From NCBI GenBank assembly GCA_024641465.1, contig JAHEDB010000093.1:1-7524 (forward strand): DNA of 7,524 bases, given 5' to 3'. Positions 1 to 6,286 of the stretch are shown here, in pieces. Made by a program: the position numbers and the translations under genes. Within the stretch, counting starts at the first letter, position 1. Each line of letters opens with the position of its first letter. This DNA comes from Chromatiales bacterium. Lineage in GTDB: Bacteria > Pseudomonadota > Gammaproteobacteria > UBA6429 > Thiohalophilaceae. Below the pieces are notes generated by a model. It made no database searches. It was not told the origin of the DNA and saw only the letters and a program-made list of their open reading frames with translations.

Positions 1-383
1 GGTTAAAAAATAATACACCGTAGGGTGCGTCACACGCACCATGTCATCCATCGGTGCGCAGGGCGCCCTACATCGAGGGTTAAAAAATAATACACCGTAG
101 GGTGCGCCACACGCACCATGTCATCCATCGGTGCGCAGGGCGCACCCTACATCGATTGTTGAAAAATAATACACCGTAGGGTGCGTCACACGCACCAATG
201 CATCTATCGGTGCGCAGGGCGCACCCTACATCGATTGTTGAAAAATGACATACCGTAGGGTGCGTCACACGCACCATGTCATCCATCGGTGCGCAGGGCA
301 CACCCTACATCGATTGTTGAAAAATAATATATCGTAGGGTGCGTCACACGCACCATTCCTCTATCGGTGCGCAGGGCGCACCC
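1..383. repeat. Tandem array of 79-bp palindromic units
   Basis: Five units begin with GTAGGGTGCG at 20, 97, 176, 255 and 334; the periods are 77, 79, 79 and 79. Bases 1-19 match the end of a preceding linker, so the array continues beyond the left edge. Each unit has a 21-bp arm A (GTAGGGTGCG, then a variable centre, then CGCACC), a loop of 11-12 bases (mostly ATGTCATCCATC), an arm B that is the near reverse complement of arm A, and an AT-rich 25-bp linker ending in ATAATACACC. Arms A and B pair at about 17 of 21 positions. Each arm is also a small hairpin by itself: GGTGCG-TCACA-CGCACC in arm A and GGTGCGC-AGG-GCGCACC in arm B. Unit 1 lacks two bases in arm B. Linkers come in two subtypes (GGGTTAAAAAA on the left, TTGTTGAAAAA in later units). 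The last unit loses the terminal TAC and linker after 383. No unique spacers are present, so this is not a CRISPR array. The class resembles REP/BIME- or MITE-like intergenic palindromes; the exact family is not assigned. Confidence 0.95.
334..383 (-). terminator. Last repeat unit as a possible terminator of the TauE-like gene
   Basis: This unit lies 26 bp past the stop codon of the leftward TauE/SafE-like gene at 410. Its arms (334-354 and 366-383) can fold into a long GC-rich stem, so it could end or protect the 3' end of that transcript. Read leftwards, the stem is followed by the AT-rich linker (GATATATTATTTTTCAAC), which supplies several T residues. The role is inferred from position and structure only; the same sequence exists as part of the array regardless of any termination function. 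Confidence 0.35.
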
Positions 384-409
384 GACTTTGATGGTTTAAG
401 AAGGGTGAT

Positions 410-1102
410 TCAACTCAACCCCTGTACCGCCCGCCACAGCATATAAATACCAAACAGCATCACCCCCCCACCCGATACCTGTCTGACCCAGTTGCGTCTG
501 ACAAACTTTTGCAACAGCACAGCGAACACCCCCATGGCCAGCAGGTTCGGCAGAGTACCGATGCCAAAGCTCAGCATCAGCAGGGCGCCCTGTTTCGCGC
601 CACCGCTCATCAGGGTCCAGATCAACACGCTGTAGACCAGACCGCAGGGCAACCAGCCCCACACCATGCCGAGCAATAAGGCCTGGCCGGGTCGCTGTAC
701 CGGCAGCAGTCGACGACCGAGGGGTTCGATGCGTTGCCAGATAACACCACCGGCCTGTTCGACCCGCACCAGCACCCGCCACCAGCCATTCAGATAAAGT
801 CCCATGAGGATCATAAACACACCGGCCAGCACCAGCAGCCAGAGTTGTAGTTGATGAATGGCCAGCAGATTGATGGCCCAGGCCCCCAGCCCACCGGCGA
901 GGGCTCCCGCCAGGGTGTAGCTGCTGATGCGTCCGAGGTTATATAACAACAGAAACGGCAGCTGGCCGCGCAGGCCCTGTCGACGCTGCTCCGGCAGGCC
1001 AAAACTCAACGCACCGACAATACCGCCGCACATACCGACACAGTGCACCCCGCCCAAAAAACCGACCAACAAGGCCGCGATGTTGGAGACCGTTATCTCC
1101 AT
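410..1102 (-). CDS. Sulfite exporter TauE/SafE-like (DsbD_2-type) membrane protein
   Basis: A 230-residue, strongly hydrophobic protein with about six membrane segments. The N-terminal helix carries the signature HCVGMCGG (His20, Cys21, Met24, Cys25), and a later helix carries WGWLPCGLVYS (Cys153), followed by FGIGTLPNLL around 179-188. This pattern is typical of the small TauE/SafE proteins matched by the DsbD_2 domain, related to the membrane part of the CcdA/DsbD thiol-electron carriers. Relatives are often found beside cytochrome cbb3 oxidase assembly genes, which suggests a role in copper handling or cytochrome assembly; the His/Cys/Met motif could bind a metal. No cco genes are visible here, so the substrate is unknown and sulfite export should not be assumed from the name. 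It starts with ATG, with only a weak ribosome site. It lies 31 bp after the ampG-like gene in the same direction, so the two are probably cotranscribed. Confidence 0.88.
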   Translation of the reverse strand: MEITVSNIAALLVGFLGGVHCVGMCGGIVGALSFGLPEQRRQGLRGQLPFLLLYNLGRISSYTLAGALAGGLGAWAINLLAIHQLQLWLLVLAGVFMILMGLYLNGWWRVLVRVEQAGGVIWQRIEPLGRRLLPVQRPGQALLLGMVWGWLPCGLVYSVLIWTLMSGGAKQGALLMLSFGIGTLPNLLAMGVFAVLLQKFVRRNWVRQVSGGGVMLFGIYMLWRAVQGLS

Positions 1103-1133
1103 TTCAGTAATGCGCCCTGTGCATGACGCAGCG

Positions 1134-2477
1134 TCATTCCTGGCGGAAGGTTTTTGAATTCATAAAATACAGCACCAGGAATACTGCCGGGATGCCCAGC
1201 GTCGAGACATAGATAAAAAATGCCACATAGCCGTAGGCATCCACCACTATGCCGGAAAAGCCGGAGATGAATTTCGGAAACAGGGTCATCAAGGAACTAA
1301 ACAGGGCGTATTGCGTGGCGGTGTAAGCCGTGTTGGTGAGGCGCGACAGGTAGGCGATAAAGGCCGAGCCGGCCAGGCCGCCGGTAAAGTTGTCGGCGCT
1401 CAACACAATGGCCAGACCCACCAGACTCTTGCCGCTGATCGCCAGCTGGGCGAACATCAAATTGGTGATGATCACCGCGACGGCGCCGACCAGCAGCATG
1501 CGCATAATACCGAAGCGGATCACCAGCACCCCGCCGGCCATCGCGCCGAAGATACTCACCACCACGCCAAACAGCTTGGCGATATTGGCGATCTCAGGTT
1601 TGCTATAGCCCATATCGATATAAAACGGATAGGCCATGTTGGCGAGGGCGATATCGCTGATGCGATAGATACCGATGAATAGCAGGATCATGATCGCCCA
1701 CTTGCCGTTGCGTTGAAAAAATTCCACAAACGGACAGACCACCGCGCCGATAAACCACGCCACCGGCATGCGCAGGGTATCGGGGATATGCGCGGTGCGC
1801 TCCAGAAAATCCACCACCCGTTGTTCACCGAGGATGGTCTCACGGTTGCGCTTGTGTGGCGGCTCACGGATCCACAACACCGTCACCACGCCAACCCCCA
1901 TCGCCCCCGCCATCGCCCAGTAGGCCACGGTCCACGAGACATACTCGGCGATATACAGCGCCGCCGCACCACCAACCAGACCGGCGGCGATGCGCCAACC
2001 GGCCTGATACATGGCCGCCATCGCACCCTGGTAGTCGGCCTCAATCGCCTCGATACGATAGGCATCGATAGCAACGTCCTGAGTGGCCGAGGCGAAGGCC
2101 ACCAGCAGGGCAAACAGCGCCATGCTGACGATGTGTTGGGTCGGGTCGACCAGCGACATACCGATCAGCCCCGCGATGATCCCGCCCTGCGCCAGCAGCA
2201 TCCAGCCGCGGCGCTGGCCGAAATACCGCGTCAGAAAAAACAGCGGCGCGCGGTCCACCACCGGCGCCCAGAAGATCTTGATCGAATAGGTGATCCCGAC
2301 CCAGGCAAAAAAGCCGATGGTGGCCCGCTGCACACCGACATCGCGCAACCAGGTCGAGAGAGTGGTAAACACCAGCGGGAAGGGCAGGCCAGCGGCAAAG
2401 CCGAGAAAAAACATACCCAGGACTTTGGGTTTTAAGTAAACCGTGAAGGCCTCACGCCAGGAGGTGTGTGATGTCAT
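1134..2477 (-). CDS. ampG: AmpG-family muropeptide permease (MFS)
   Basis: A 447-residue polytopic inner-membrane protein of the major facilitator superfamily. Family members import GlcNAc-anhydro-MurNAc peptides released from peptidoglycan into the cytoplasm for cell-wall recycling; in species with an AmpC/AmpR system this also feeds beta-lactamase induction. Recognisable AmpG blocks are AGLPFPLVFTTLSTWL (29-44), the Trp-Ala-Pro stretch near 70-75, ATQDVAIDAYRIE (131-143), ADNFTGGLAGSAF (361-373) and the TQYALFSSLMTLFPKF run (388-403). It is shorter than the E. coli protein (491 residues), mostly at the C-terminus, but the core looks intact. The ATG at 2477 is chosen because family similarity begins just after it; no good ribosome site precedes it. 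No beta-lactamase or ampR gene is visible nearby, so a recycling role is the safer call. Confidence 0.93.
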   Translation of the reverse strand: MTSHTSWREAFTVYLKPKVLGMFFLGFAAGLPFPLVFTTLSTWLRDVGVQRATIGFFAWVGITYSIKIFWAPVVDRAPLFFLTRYFGQRRGWMLLAQGGIIAGLIGMSLVDPTQHIVSMALFALLVAFASATQDVAIDAYRIEAIEADYQGAMAAMYQAGWRIAAGLVGGAAALYIAEYVSWTVAYWAMAGAMGVGVVTVLWIREPPHKRNRETILGEQRVVDFLERTAHIPDTLRMPVAWFIGAVVCPFVEFFQRNGKWAIMILLFIGIYRISDIALANMAYPFYIDMGYSKPEIANIAKLFGVVVSIFGAMAGGVLVIRFGIMRMLLVGAVAVIITNLMFAQLAISGKSLVGLAIVLSADNFTGGLAGSAFIAYLSRLTNTAYTATQYALFSSLMTLFPKFISGFSGIVVDAYGYVAFFIYVSTLGIPAVFLVLYFMNSKTFRQE

Positions 2478-2598
2478 AGCGGGTCTTGAATTATTATTTT
2501 AAATACAGGAGGTATAAGCATAGCATCCCGACCTGTTACTACAGGATTAAATTTCGCCCTACGACAAAACCACCCTGCCCCCTTCAGCAAAATCGTCG
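2478..2598. other. Intergenic region between cmoB and ampG with two small inverted repeats
   Basis: This 121-bp gap should carry the ampG promoter and the end of cmoB transcription. Two inverted repeats are visible. CCTGT-TACT-ACAGG at 2532-2545 is perfect but has no T tract. CGCCCTACGAC at 2555-2565 pairs with GTCGCTAGGGCG at 2595-2606 with one bulged base, and its right arm includes the cmoB stop codon. Neither is a convincing intrinsic terminator. I could not identify a clear promoter: AT-rich candidates exist at 2490-2505 but no matching -35 box. Confidence 0.5.
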
Positions 2599-3573
2599 CT
2601 AGGGCGCCGTGGCCACCAGGGTCGCGCGACAGGGCGCCGGATAACCCTCCATCGTTTTCGACGGATCATTCGGGTCCAGAAAATCCACCAGCGACTGGAA
2701 GTGCATCCACTCGGTGGCGTGTTGCTCCTGCAAGGAGGTGGTATTGATATCGACCACCCGCACATCCCGATACCCGGCGCGGCGCAGCCACAGTTCCAGC
2801 GTCTTGACCGTGGGGATAAACCACACGTTGCGCATCTGGGCATAACGGTCTTCCGGCATCAACACCTCCCCCGCCTCGCCCTCGATCACCAGGGTCTCCA
2901 GCACCAGTTCACCGCCCTTGACCAGACAATCGCGCAGCTCAAACAGATGGTCGATGGGCGAACGCCGGTGATACAGCACCCCCATGGAAAACACCGTATC
3001 GAAGGCGCGCAGGTCCTTTGGTACATCATCGATCCCCAGCGGCAGGACAAACACCGGTTCATCGGGCAGATAGTTAGCGATGGCCTGATACTGCATATTG
3101 AACACCAGGGTCGGGTCGATGCCGATCACCAGCTCCGCCCCCGCGCCGCGCATGCGCCAGCAGTGATAACCACTGCCGCAACCCACATCTAAAACAGTCC
3201 GGCCTTTAAGGGGTTGAATGTGATCCCTGATGCGATTCCACTTCCAGTCCGAGCGCCATTCGGTATCGATCTGTACACCGAACAGATCAAACGGTCCCTT
3301 GCGCCAGGGGTGGAACTTCATCAGCAGGTCTTTGAACTCCGCTTGTATAACGTTACCGAGATCCGCGGCTGCGCCGATGCGTACCGTGTCGGTAGTCAGA
3401 TCATAAGAGGAAGGTGTAATCACCGGTAATTGCCCCAGCACCGCCTGCCAGCGCGCCAGATCGCCGTGACGCTTGGCATCCAGCGCATGGTCGATTTGCT
3501 GCGGGAGTCGATCGATCCACGTCTGCATGCGTGGGCCATGGGTCAATAAATTGAGTTTGTGAAAGTTGAACAT
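2599..3573 (-). CDS. cmoB: tRNA U34 carboxymethyltransferase CmoB
   Basis: A 324-residue cytosolic enzyme that transfers a carboxymethyl group from carboxy-S-adenosylmethionine to 5-hydroxyuridine at tRNA position 34, giving cmo5U, which widens wobble decoding. It follows the E. coli protein (323 residues) along its length. Blocks seen: PWRKGPFDLFGV (89-100, Lys92), DTEWRSDWKWNR (103-114, Trp106 and Lys111), the Rossmann motif LDVGCGSGYH (128-137), GIDPT (151-155), FSMGVLYHRRSP (195-206, Met197 and Tyr201), ETLVIEGE (226-233), DRYAQMRNVWFIP (242-254) and FLDPNDPSKTMEGYPAP (298-314) with Arg316. These equal the known E. coli ligand residues shifted by one. The ATG at 3573 is chosen because it restores the family N-terminus; an in-frame GTG at 3612 would add 13 residues without family support and lies in the hairpin. 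The ribosome site is poor. The usual partner cmoA, which makes the cofactor, is not in the window. Confidence 0.96.
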   Translation of the reverse strand: MFNFHKLNLLTHGPRMQTWIDRLPQQIDHALDAKRHGDLARWQAVLGQLPVITPSSYDLTTDTVRIGAAADLGNVIQAEFKDLLMKFHPWRKGPFDLFGVQIDTEWRSDWKWNRIRDHIQPLKGRTVLDVGCGSGYHCWRMRGAGAELVIGIDPTLVFNMQYQAIANYLPDEPVFVLPLGIDDVPKDLRAFDTVFSMGVLYHRRSPIDHLFELRDCLVKGGELVLETLVIEGEAGEVLMPEDRYAQMRNVWFIPTVKTLELWLRRAGYRDVRVVDINTTSLQEQHATEWMHFQSLVDFLDPNDPSKTMEGYPAPCRATLVATAP

Positions 3574-3609
3574 GCGGTTACGGGACCTGGAATATTCCCG
3601 CAATATTAA

Positions 3610-3643
3610 CACCGTCCGGGCAGACTCGACTGCCCGGACGGTG
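3610..3643 (-). terminator. Perfect 14-bp GC-rich hairpin upstream of cmoB
   Basis: CACCGTCCGGGCAG (3610-3623) is the exact reverse complement of CTGCCCGGACGGTG (3630-3643), with the six-base loop ACTCGA. Flanking ATATT and AATAT can extend the stem past a two-base bulge. Read leftwards it lies 8 bp after the stop of the coding remnant and is followed by GTTAATATT, a modest T-rich tail. It most likely terminates transcripts from the midA-uppP-vanZ side. Because it ends only 36 bp before the cmoB ATG, it could instead act on cmoB expression as an attenuator. Confidence 0.7.
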
Positions 3644-3651
3644 AATATCTA

Positions 3652-3873
3652 TCAAGCTTTGGGCAGGGCGATGATAATCACATTGTGGCTGGAGCCGCCC
3701 CCAGCCTCAGTCACCACATAGACAAAGCTATCTTTCACCCCGGCAATACCGCCTGGTGGAGTATACCTATCCGTAGTGCCGTCCAGGGTTATAGTGCCAC
3801 TCAGGTTGGTCTTTGCGTCAGAAAAACGTATGTAGAATTTATGGATTGGTGTTGCTGATTTTTTGTTCAGCTT
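3652..3873 (-). pseudogene. Startless C-terminal remnant of a beta-rich, probably exported protein
   Basis: Translating the minus strand from 3873 down to the TGA at 3654-3652 gives 73 codons with no ATG, GTG or TTG near the beginning. The coding-like part starts around 3840 with KFYIRFSDAK, then alternating segments such as GTITLDGTTDRYTPPGG, then DSFVYVVTEAGGGSS, and the last residues are NVIIIALPKA. Alternating hydrophobic and polar residues and the DSFVYVV pattern recall the final strands of Ig-like or cadherin-like repeats in bacterial surface proteins; this family call is tentative. An in-frame TAA at 3876-3874 closes the frame upstream. The frame overlaps the last codons of the vanZ-like gene in another frame. 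The simplest reading is the 3' end of a gene whose front was deleted, keeping its own terminator hairpin at 3610-3643. An alternative is a frameshifted extension of the vanZ-like protein. Confidence 0.55.
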
Positions 3874-4240
3874 TTAAGAGCAGGCTACCAAAGCCCGTAT
3901 TCACAAATAGCAACATCGTCACCACACCCAGACCGTTGGCCAGCATATCGGCCACTTCAAACATTCTCGATACACCCAGCCCCTGCAGGAACTCGATGCT
4001 GATCCCCATGGCAATAAAACCGGCGGCGTATAACAGGCGGGTCCGCAGCGCAGGATAGAGCTGCATGAACCAGCCCATCATTGCGGCATAGGAGGTGAAG
4101 TGAATGATCTTGTCGAAGAAACTGATACCAATATCGATCTGTGGAGGGTTAGGGATGAGGCACACATACCAGACATAGGCGACCAGCAACCAGCCGATGG
4201 CCAGCCACAAGGGTCGATACTGCAAGTTTTGCTGTTGCAT
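3839..4240 (-). CDS. VanZ-like family membrane protein
   Basis: A 133-residue protein with four predicted membrane segments (about 11-29, 46-63, 68-84, 97-118). The VanZ-family signature is present: FFDKIIHFTSYAAMMGWF (41-58, with Asp43, Lys44, His47) and, later, the glutamate-containing IEFLQ (82-86) followed by SRMFEVADMLANGLG (91-105, with Arg92, Asp98, Asn102). VanZ itself gives low-level teicoplanin resistance; most chromosomal relatives have no known function, so resistance should not be assumed. The ATG at 4240 lies 4 bp after the uppP stop, which suggests translational coupling. An ATG at 4273 in the same frame would overlap uppP and add residues without family support. The final residues (AEQKISNTNP) run into the startless coding remnant, so the 3' end may have been altered by recombination. 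Confidence 0.85.
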   Translation of the reverse strand: MQQQNLQYRPLWLAIGWLLVAYVWYVCLIPNPPQIDIGISFFDKIIHFTSYAAMMGWFMQLYPALRTRLLYAAGFIAMGISIEFLQGLGVSRMFEVADMLANGLGVVTMLLFVNTGFGSLLLKAEQKISNTNP

Positions 4241-4244
4241 GGAA

Positions 4245-5042
4245 TTACCAGAAGAAGGCCAGCAGCATCGCACCCAGCACCAGACGGTAGATCAGGAAGG
4301 GCAGCATCCCCATCCGGTCCAGCAGTTTGAGGAAGTAATGAATCACCAGATAGGCGGTGATGCCGGACAGGACGATCCCCAAGGCCAGCGCCGTCCAGTC
4401 GATAGGGTGGCCCTGCTTGAGCAGATGCAGGCCATTGTATCCACCGGCCAGCACGATGGTCGGGATGGATAATAAAAATGAAAACCGCGCCGCGGCCTGG
4501 CGGGTCAGGCCCATGAACAGACCCGCCGTCATGGTGATCCCGGAACGTGAAGTGCCGGGGATCAGGGCGATGGCCTGGGCCACACCGATGACCAGGACAT
4601 CTTTCCAGTTGATAGAATGCTCATCACGCTGACGACGGCCTTTGACATCGGACCACCACAGCAAGACACCAAACACGATGGTCGCCACGGCGATCACCAG
4701 TGGTGAGCGCAAGGGGCCATCGACATAGTCGTGCAACAACAGTCCGGCCAACCCGACCGGCACGGTGCCCCACAACACGGCCCAGGCCAGCCTGCTTTCG
4801 CCAACCAGTTGCCGTTTGGCGAGCGAGGTAAAAAAGTCCGAGATCATACTGGCCAGTTCCTTGCGGAAGTACCACACCACGGCGCTGAGGGTGCCGACGT
4901 GTACCGCCACATCGAAGTCCAGGCCCTGGTCCTGCCAGTGACCGAGCACCGGCACCAGGATCAGATGCGCCGAACTGGAGATCGGCAGAAATTCAGTAAA
5001 GCCCTGTAACAGGGCCAGCACGATAATTTGAACTAACGACAT
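4245..5042 (-). CDS. uppP: Undecaprenyl-diphosphatase UppP (BacA)
   Basis: A 265-residue inner-membrane enzyme that dephosphorylates undecaprenyl diphosphate to the monophosphate, regenerating the lipid carrier for peptidoglycan and other envelope polymers; overproduction of homologues gives bacitracin resistance. The active-site motifs are intact: QGFTEFLPISSSAH (13-26, with Glu17, Ser22-24 and His26) and PGTSRSGIT (162-170, with Arg166). Length is close to the E. coli protein (273). About eight membrane segments can be seen. The ATG at 5042 has a good ribosome site, AAGGA (complement of 5049-5053), six bases upstream. It sits 59 bp after the midA-like gene and 4 bp before the vanZ-like gene, all on the same strand, so it is probably the middle gene of an operon. 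Confidence 0.97.
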   Translation of the reverse strand: MSLVQIIVLALLQGFTEFLPISSSAHLILVPVLGHWQDQGLDFDVAVHVGTLSAVVWYFRKELASMISDFFTSLAKRQLVGESRLAWAVLWGTVPVGLAGLLLHDYVDGPLRSPLVIAVATIVFGVLLWWSDVKGRRQRDEHSINWKDVLVIGVAQAIALIPGTSRSGITMTAGLFMGLTRQAAARFSFLLSIPTIVLAGGYNGLHLLKQGHPIDWTALALGIVLSGITAYLVIHYFLKLLDRMGMLPFLIYRLVLGAMLLAFFW

Positions 5043-5048
5043 AGTTTT

Positions 5049-5053
5049 TCCTT
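5049..5053 (-). promoter_or_regulatory. uppP ribosome-binding site
   Basis: The minus strand reads AAGGA followed by six bases (AAAACT) and ATG. This is the strongest Shine-Dalgarno match among the leftward genes and confirms the uppP start at 5042. Confidence 0.75.
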
Positions 5054-5101
5054 GTTGTAATCGCGAAGGCGCAGCGGCATTCGCTCGTCGATACGGTATG
5101 C

Positions 5102-6286
5102 CTATAAACTATTGCGCAAGTCACGCAACATAAAACCGGGCAATGATACGTCAAGTTGCTTTGACAGACCGAGCACCTTGAACAGTTCACCCATCTCATG
5201 CGGCAGGGTCAGTTTCTTGATTTGATTGGCCATGACCATTTGCGGTTGCAGCTCTTCGACCGGTTGTTGCTGAAAGAGTTCGGTCAACCCGCTGCCGATC
5301 AAAAAATTACCCTGGTTAGTATAGCCCTCAATACTGAAACCGCTGCGATAGGCCGCCTCGGCCATGGCGGTAAAATCCACGTGGGCGGTAATGTCCTGCA
5401 GACCGGGATAGTAAAACGGATCGCCGTGGGCATGATGACGATAATGGCACATCAGGGTGCCGCTGCCGCGTTGCGGGTGATAATACTCGTGACGCGGAAA
5501 ACCATAGTCGATCAGCAGCACCAGCCCCTGTTGCAGGGACCCGCTCAGGCCGGCCAGCCAGTCCTCGGCCAGCAGATTGACCTCGGTGGTATAGCCTTCG
5601 GCAAACGACTCGCCGAACTTTTCCTCGATACCCAACATGCGTTCGCTCAAACGGGCATCGCTGGTCTCGCCGCCTTGCCAGACAAAACGGTCACCCTGCC
5701 AGGCGACATAGAGTTCATGCCAGATACCGTTTTGCTTGCTGACCAGGTGCACCGGCATGGCATCCAGCACCTCATTGCCCAGCACCACCGCCGACAGGCC
5801 TTCGGGCAGGGCATCCAGCCACACCAGACGGGACAGACACTCGGGGACCTGTTGACGGATCGTCTCGGCCTGGCGTTCGCGCAGGTCACCGCTCAGTTCA
5901 AGAATATAATAGTGGGCCGGGAGTTGGCCGAGGTCCGCCAGCTGGCGCAGGATCTGCGCCGCCATCACGCCGCTGCCGGCGCCGACCTCAAGGATATTGG
6001 CCTCGGCCAGACTGTGCAGGGCCGGGGCGATGGCCCGGGCCAGACACTGGGAAAATAAAGGCGAGATCTCCGGCGCGGTGACAAAGTCCCCGCCGGCCCC
6101 CAGTTTGCGGCTGCCCGCGAGGTAATACCCCAGGCCCGGGGCGTACAGGGCCAGTTGCATGAAATCACGAAACGAAACCTGTCCGCCCTGGCGGTCGATT
6201 TCAGCCCGAATCACCTCGGTCAGCTGCCGGCTATGGGTCAGGGCCTCAGTGGCGGGTTCGGGTAAATGAGCTTGTGATGCGGCCAT
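5102..6286 (-). CDS. MidA/NDUFAF7-family SAM-dependent methyltransferase
   Basis: A 394-residue protein of the DUF185 (Methyltransf_28) family. Its mitochondrial counterpart NDUFAF7 (MidA) methylates an arginine of a complex I subunit during assembly; the bacterial substrate is not established. Conserved blocks appear in family order: LYAPGLGYY (47-55), GDFVTAPEISPLF (66-78), the SAM-binding ILEVGAGSG (98-106), LGNEVLDAMPVH (169-180), LLIDYGFP (257-264), GTLMCHYRHHAHGDPF (276-291), QDITAHVDF (297-305) and HEMGELFKVLG (363-373). No truncation is apparent. The ATG at 6286 follows GGAG (complement of 6291-6294) by four bases. It is the first gene of the leftward run with uppP and the vanZ-like gene and is divergent from the folM-like gene. 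No complex I genes are visible, so a link to respiration here is inference from the family only. Confidence 0.92.
   Translation of the reverse strand: MAASQAHLPEPATEALTHSRQLTEVIRAEIDRQGGQVSFRDFMQLALYAPGLGYYLAGSRKLGAGGDFVTAPEISPLFSQCLARAIAPALHSLAEANILEVGAGSGVMAAQILRQLADLGQLPAHYYILELSGDLRERQAETIRQQVPECLSRLVWLDALPEGLSAVVLGNEVLDAMPVHLVSKQNGIWHELYVAWQGDRFVWQGGETSDARLSERMLGIEEKFGESFAEGYTTEVNLLAEDWLAGLSGSLQQGLVLLIDYGFPRHEYYHPQRGSGTLMCHYRHHAHGDPFYYPGLQDITAHVDFTAMAEAAYRSGFSIEGYTNQGNFLIGSGLTELFQQQPVEELQPQMVMANQIKKLTLPHEMGELFKVLGLSKQLDVSLPGFMLRDLRNSL

Noticed and set aside
80..301. A 73-codon minus-strand open frame inside the repeat array
   Set aside because: It is produced by the repeats, whose 79-bp period is not a multiple of three, so the peptide shifts phase between units; no ribosome site or family similarity.
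1..383. CRISPR array
   Set aside because: The whole 79-bp unit is repeated, linkers are nearly identical and no unique spacers exist.
396..782. Minus-strand open frame overlapping the TauE-like gene
   Set aside because: It is a different frame of the same strand within a clear membrane-protein gene and shows no family features.
1713..2435. A 240-codon plus-strand open frame
   Set aside because: It is antisense to ampG and reads as Arg/His/Gln-rich low-complexity protein, the mark of a shadow frame.
2507..2513. Perfect AGGAGGT on the plus strand
   Set aside because: No ATG, GTG or TTG follows at a usable distance, and no plus-strand gene begins there.
3574..3612. GTG start extending cmoB by 13 residues
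   Set aside because: The extension has no counterpart in the family and begins within the hairpin; the ATG at 3573 gives the usual length.
4241..4273. Upstream ATG extending the vanZ-like protein by 11 residues
   Set aside because: It would overlap the end of uppP; the extension is not membrane-like or conserved, and the ATG just after the uppP stop suits coupling.
5063..5084. GCGAA/TTCGC inverted repeat in the midA-uppP gap
   Set aside because: A five-base stem with a 12-base loop and no T tract is too weak to call a terminator or regulator.
5198..6058. A 286-codon plus-strand open frame
   Set aside because: It lies entirely antisense to the midA-like gene, whose motifs are unmistakable; long antisense frames are expected in GC-rich coding DNA, and the His/Gln-rich translation resembles no family.
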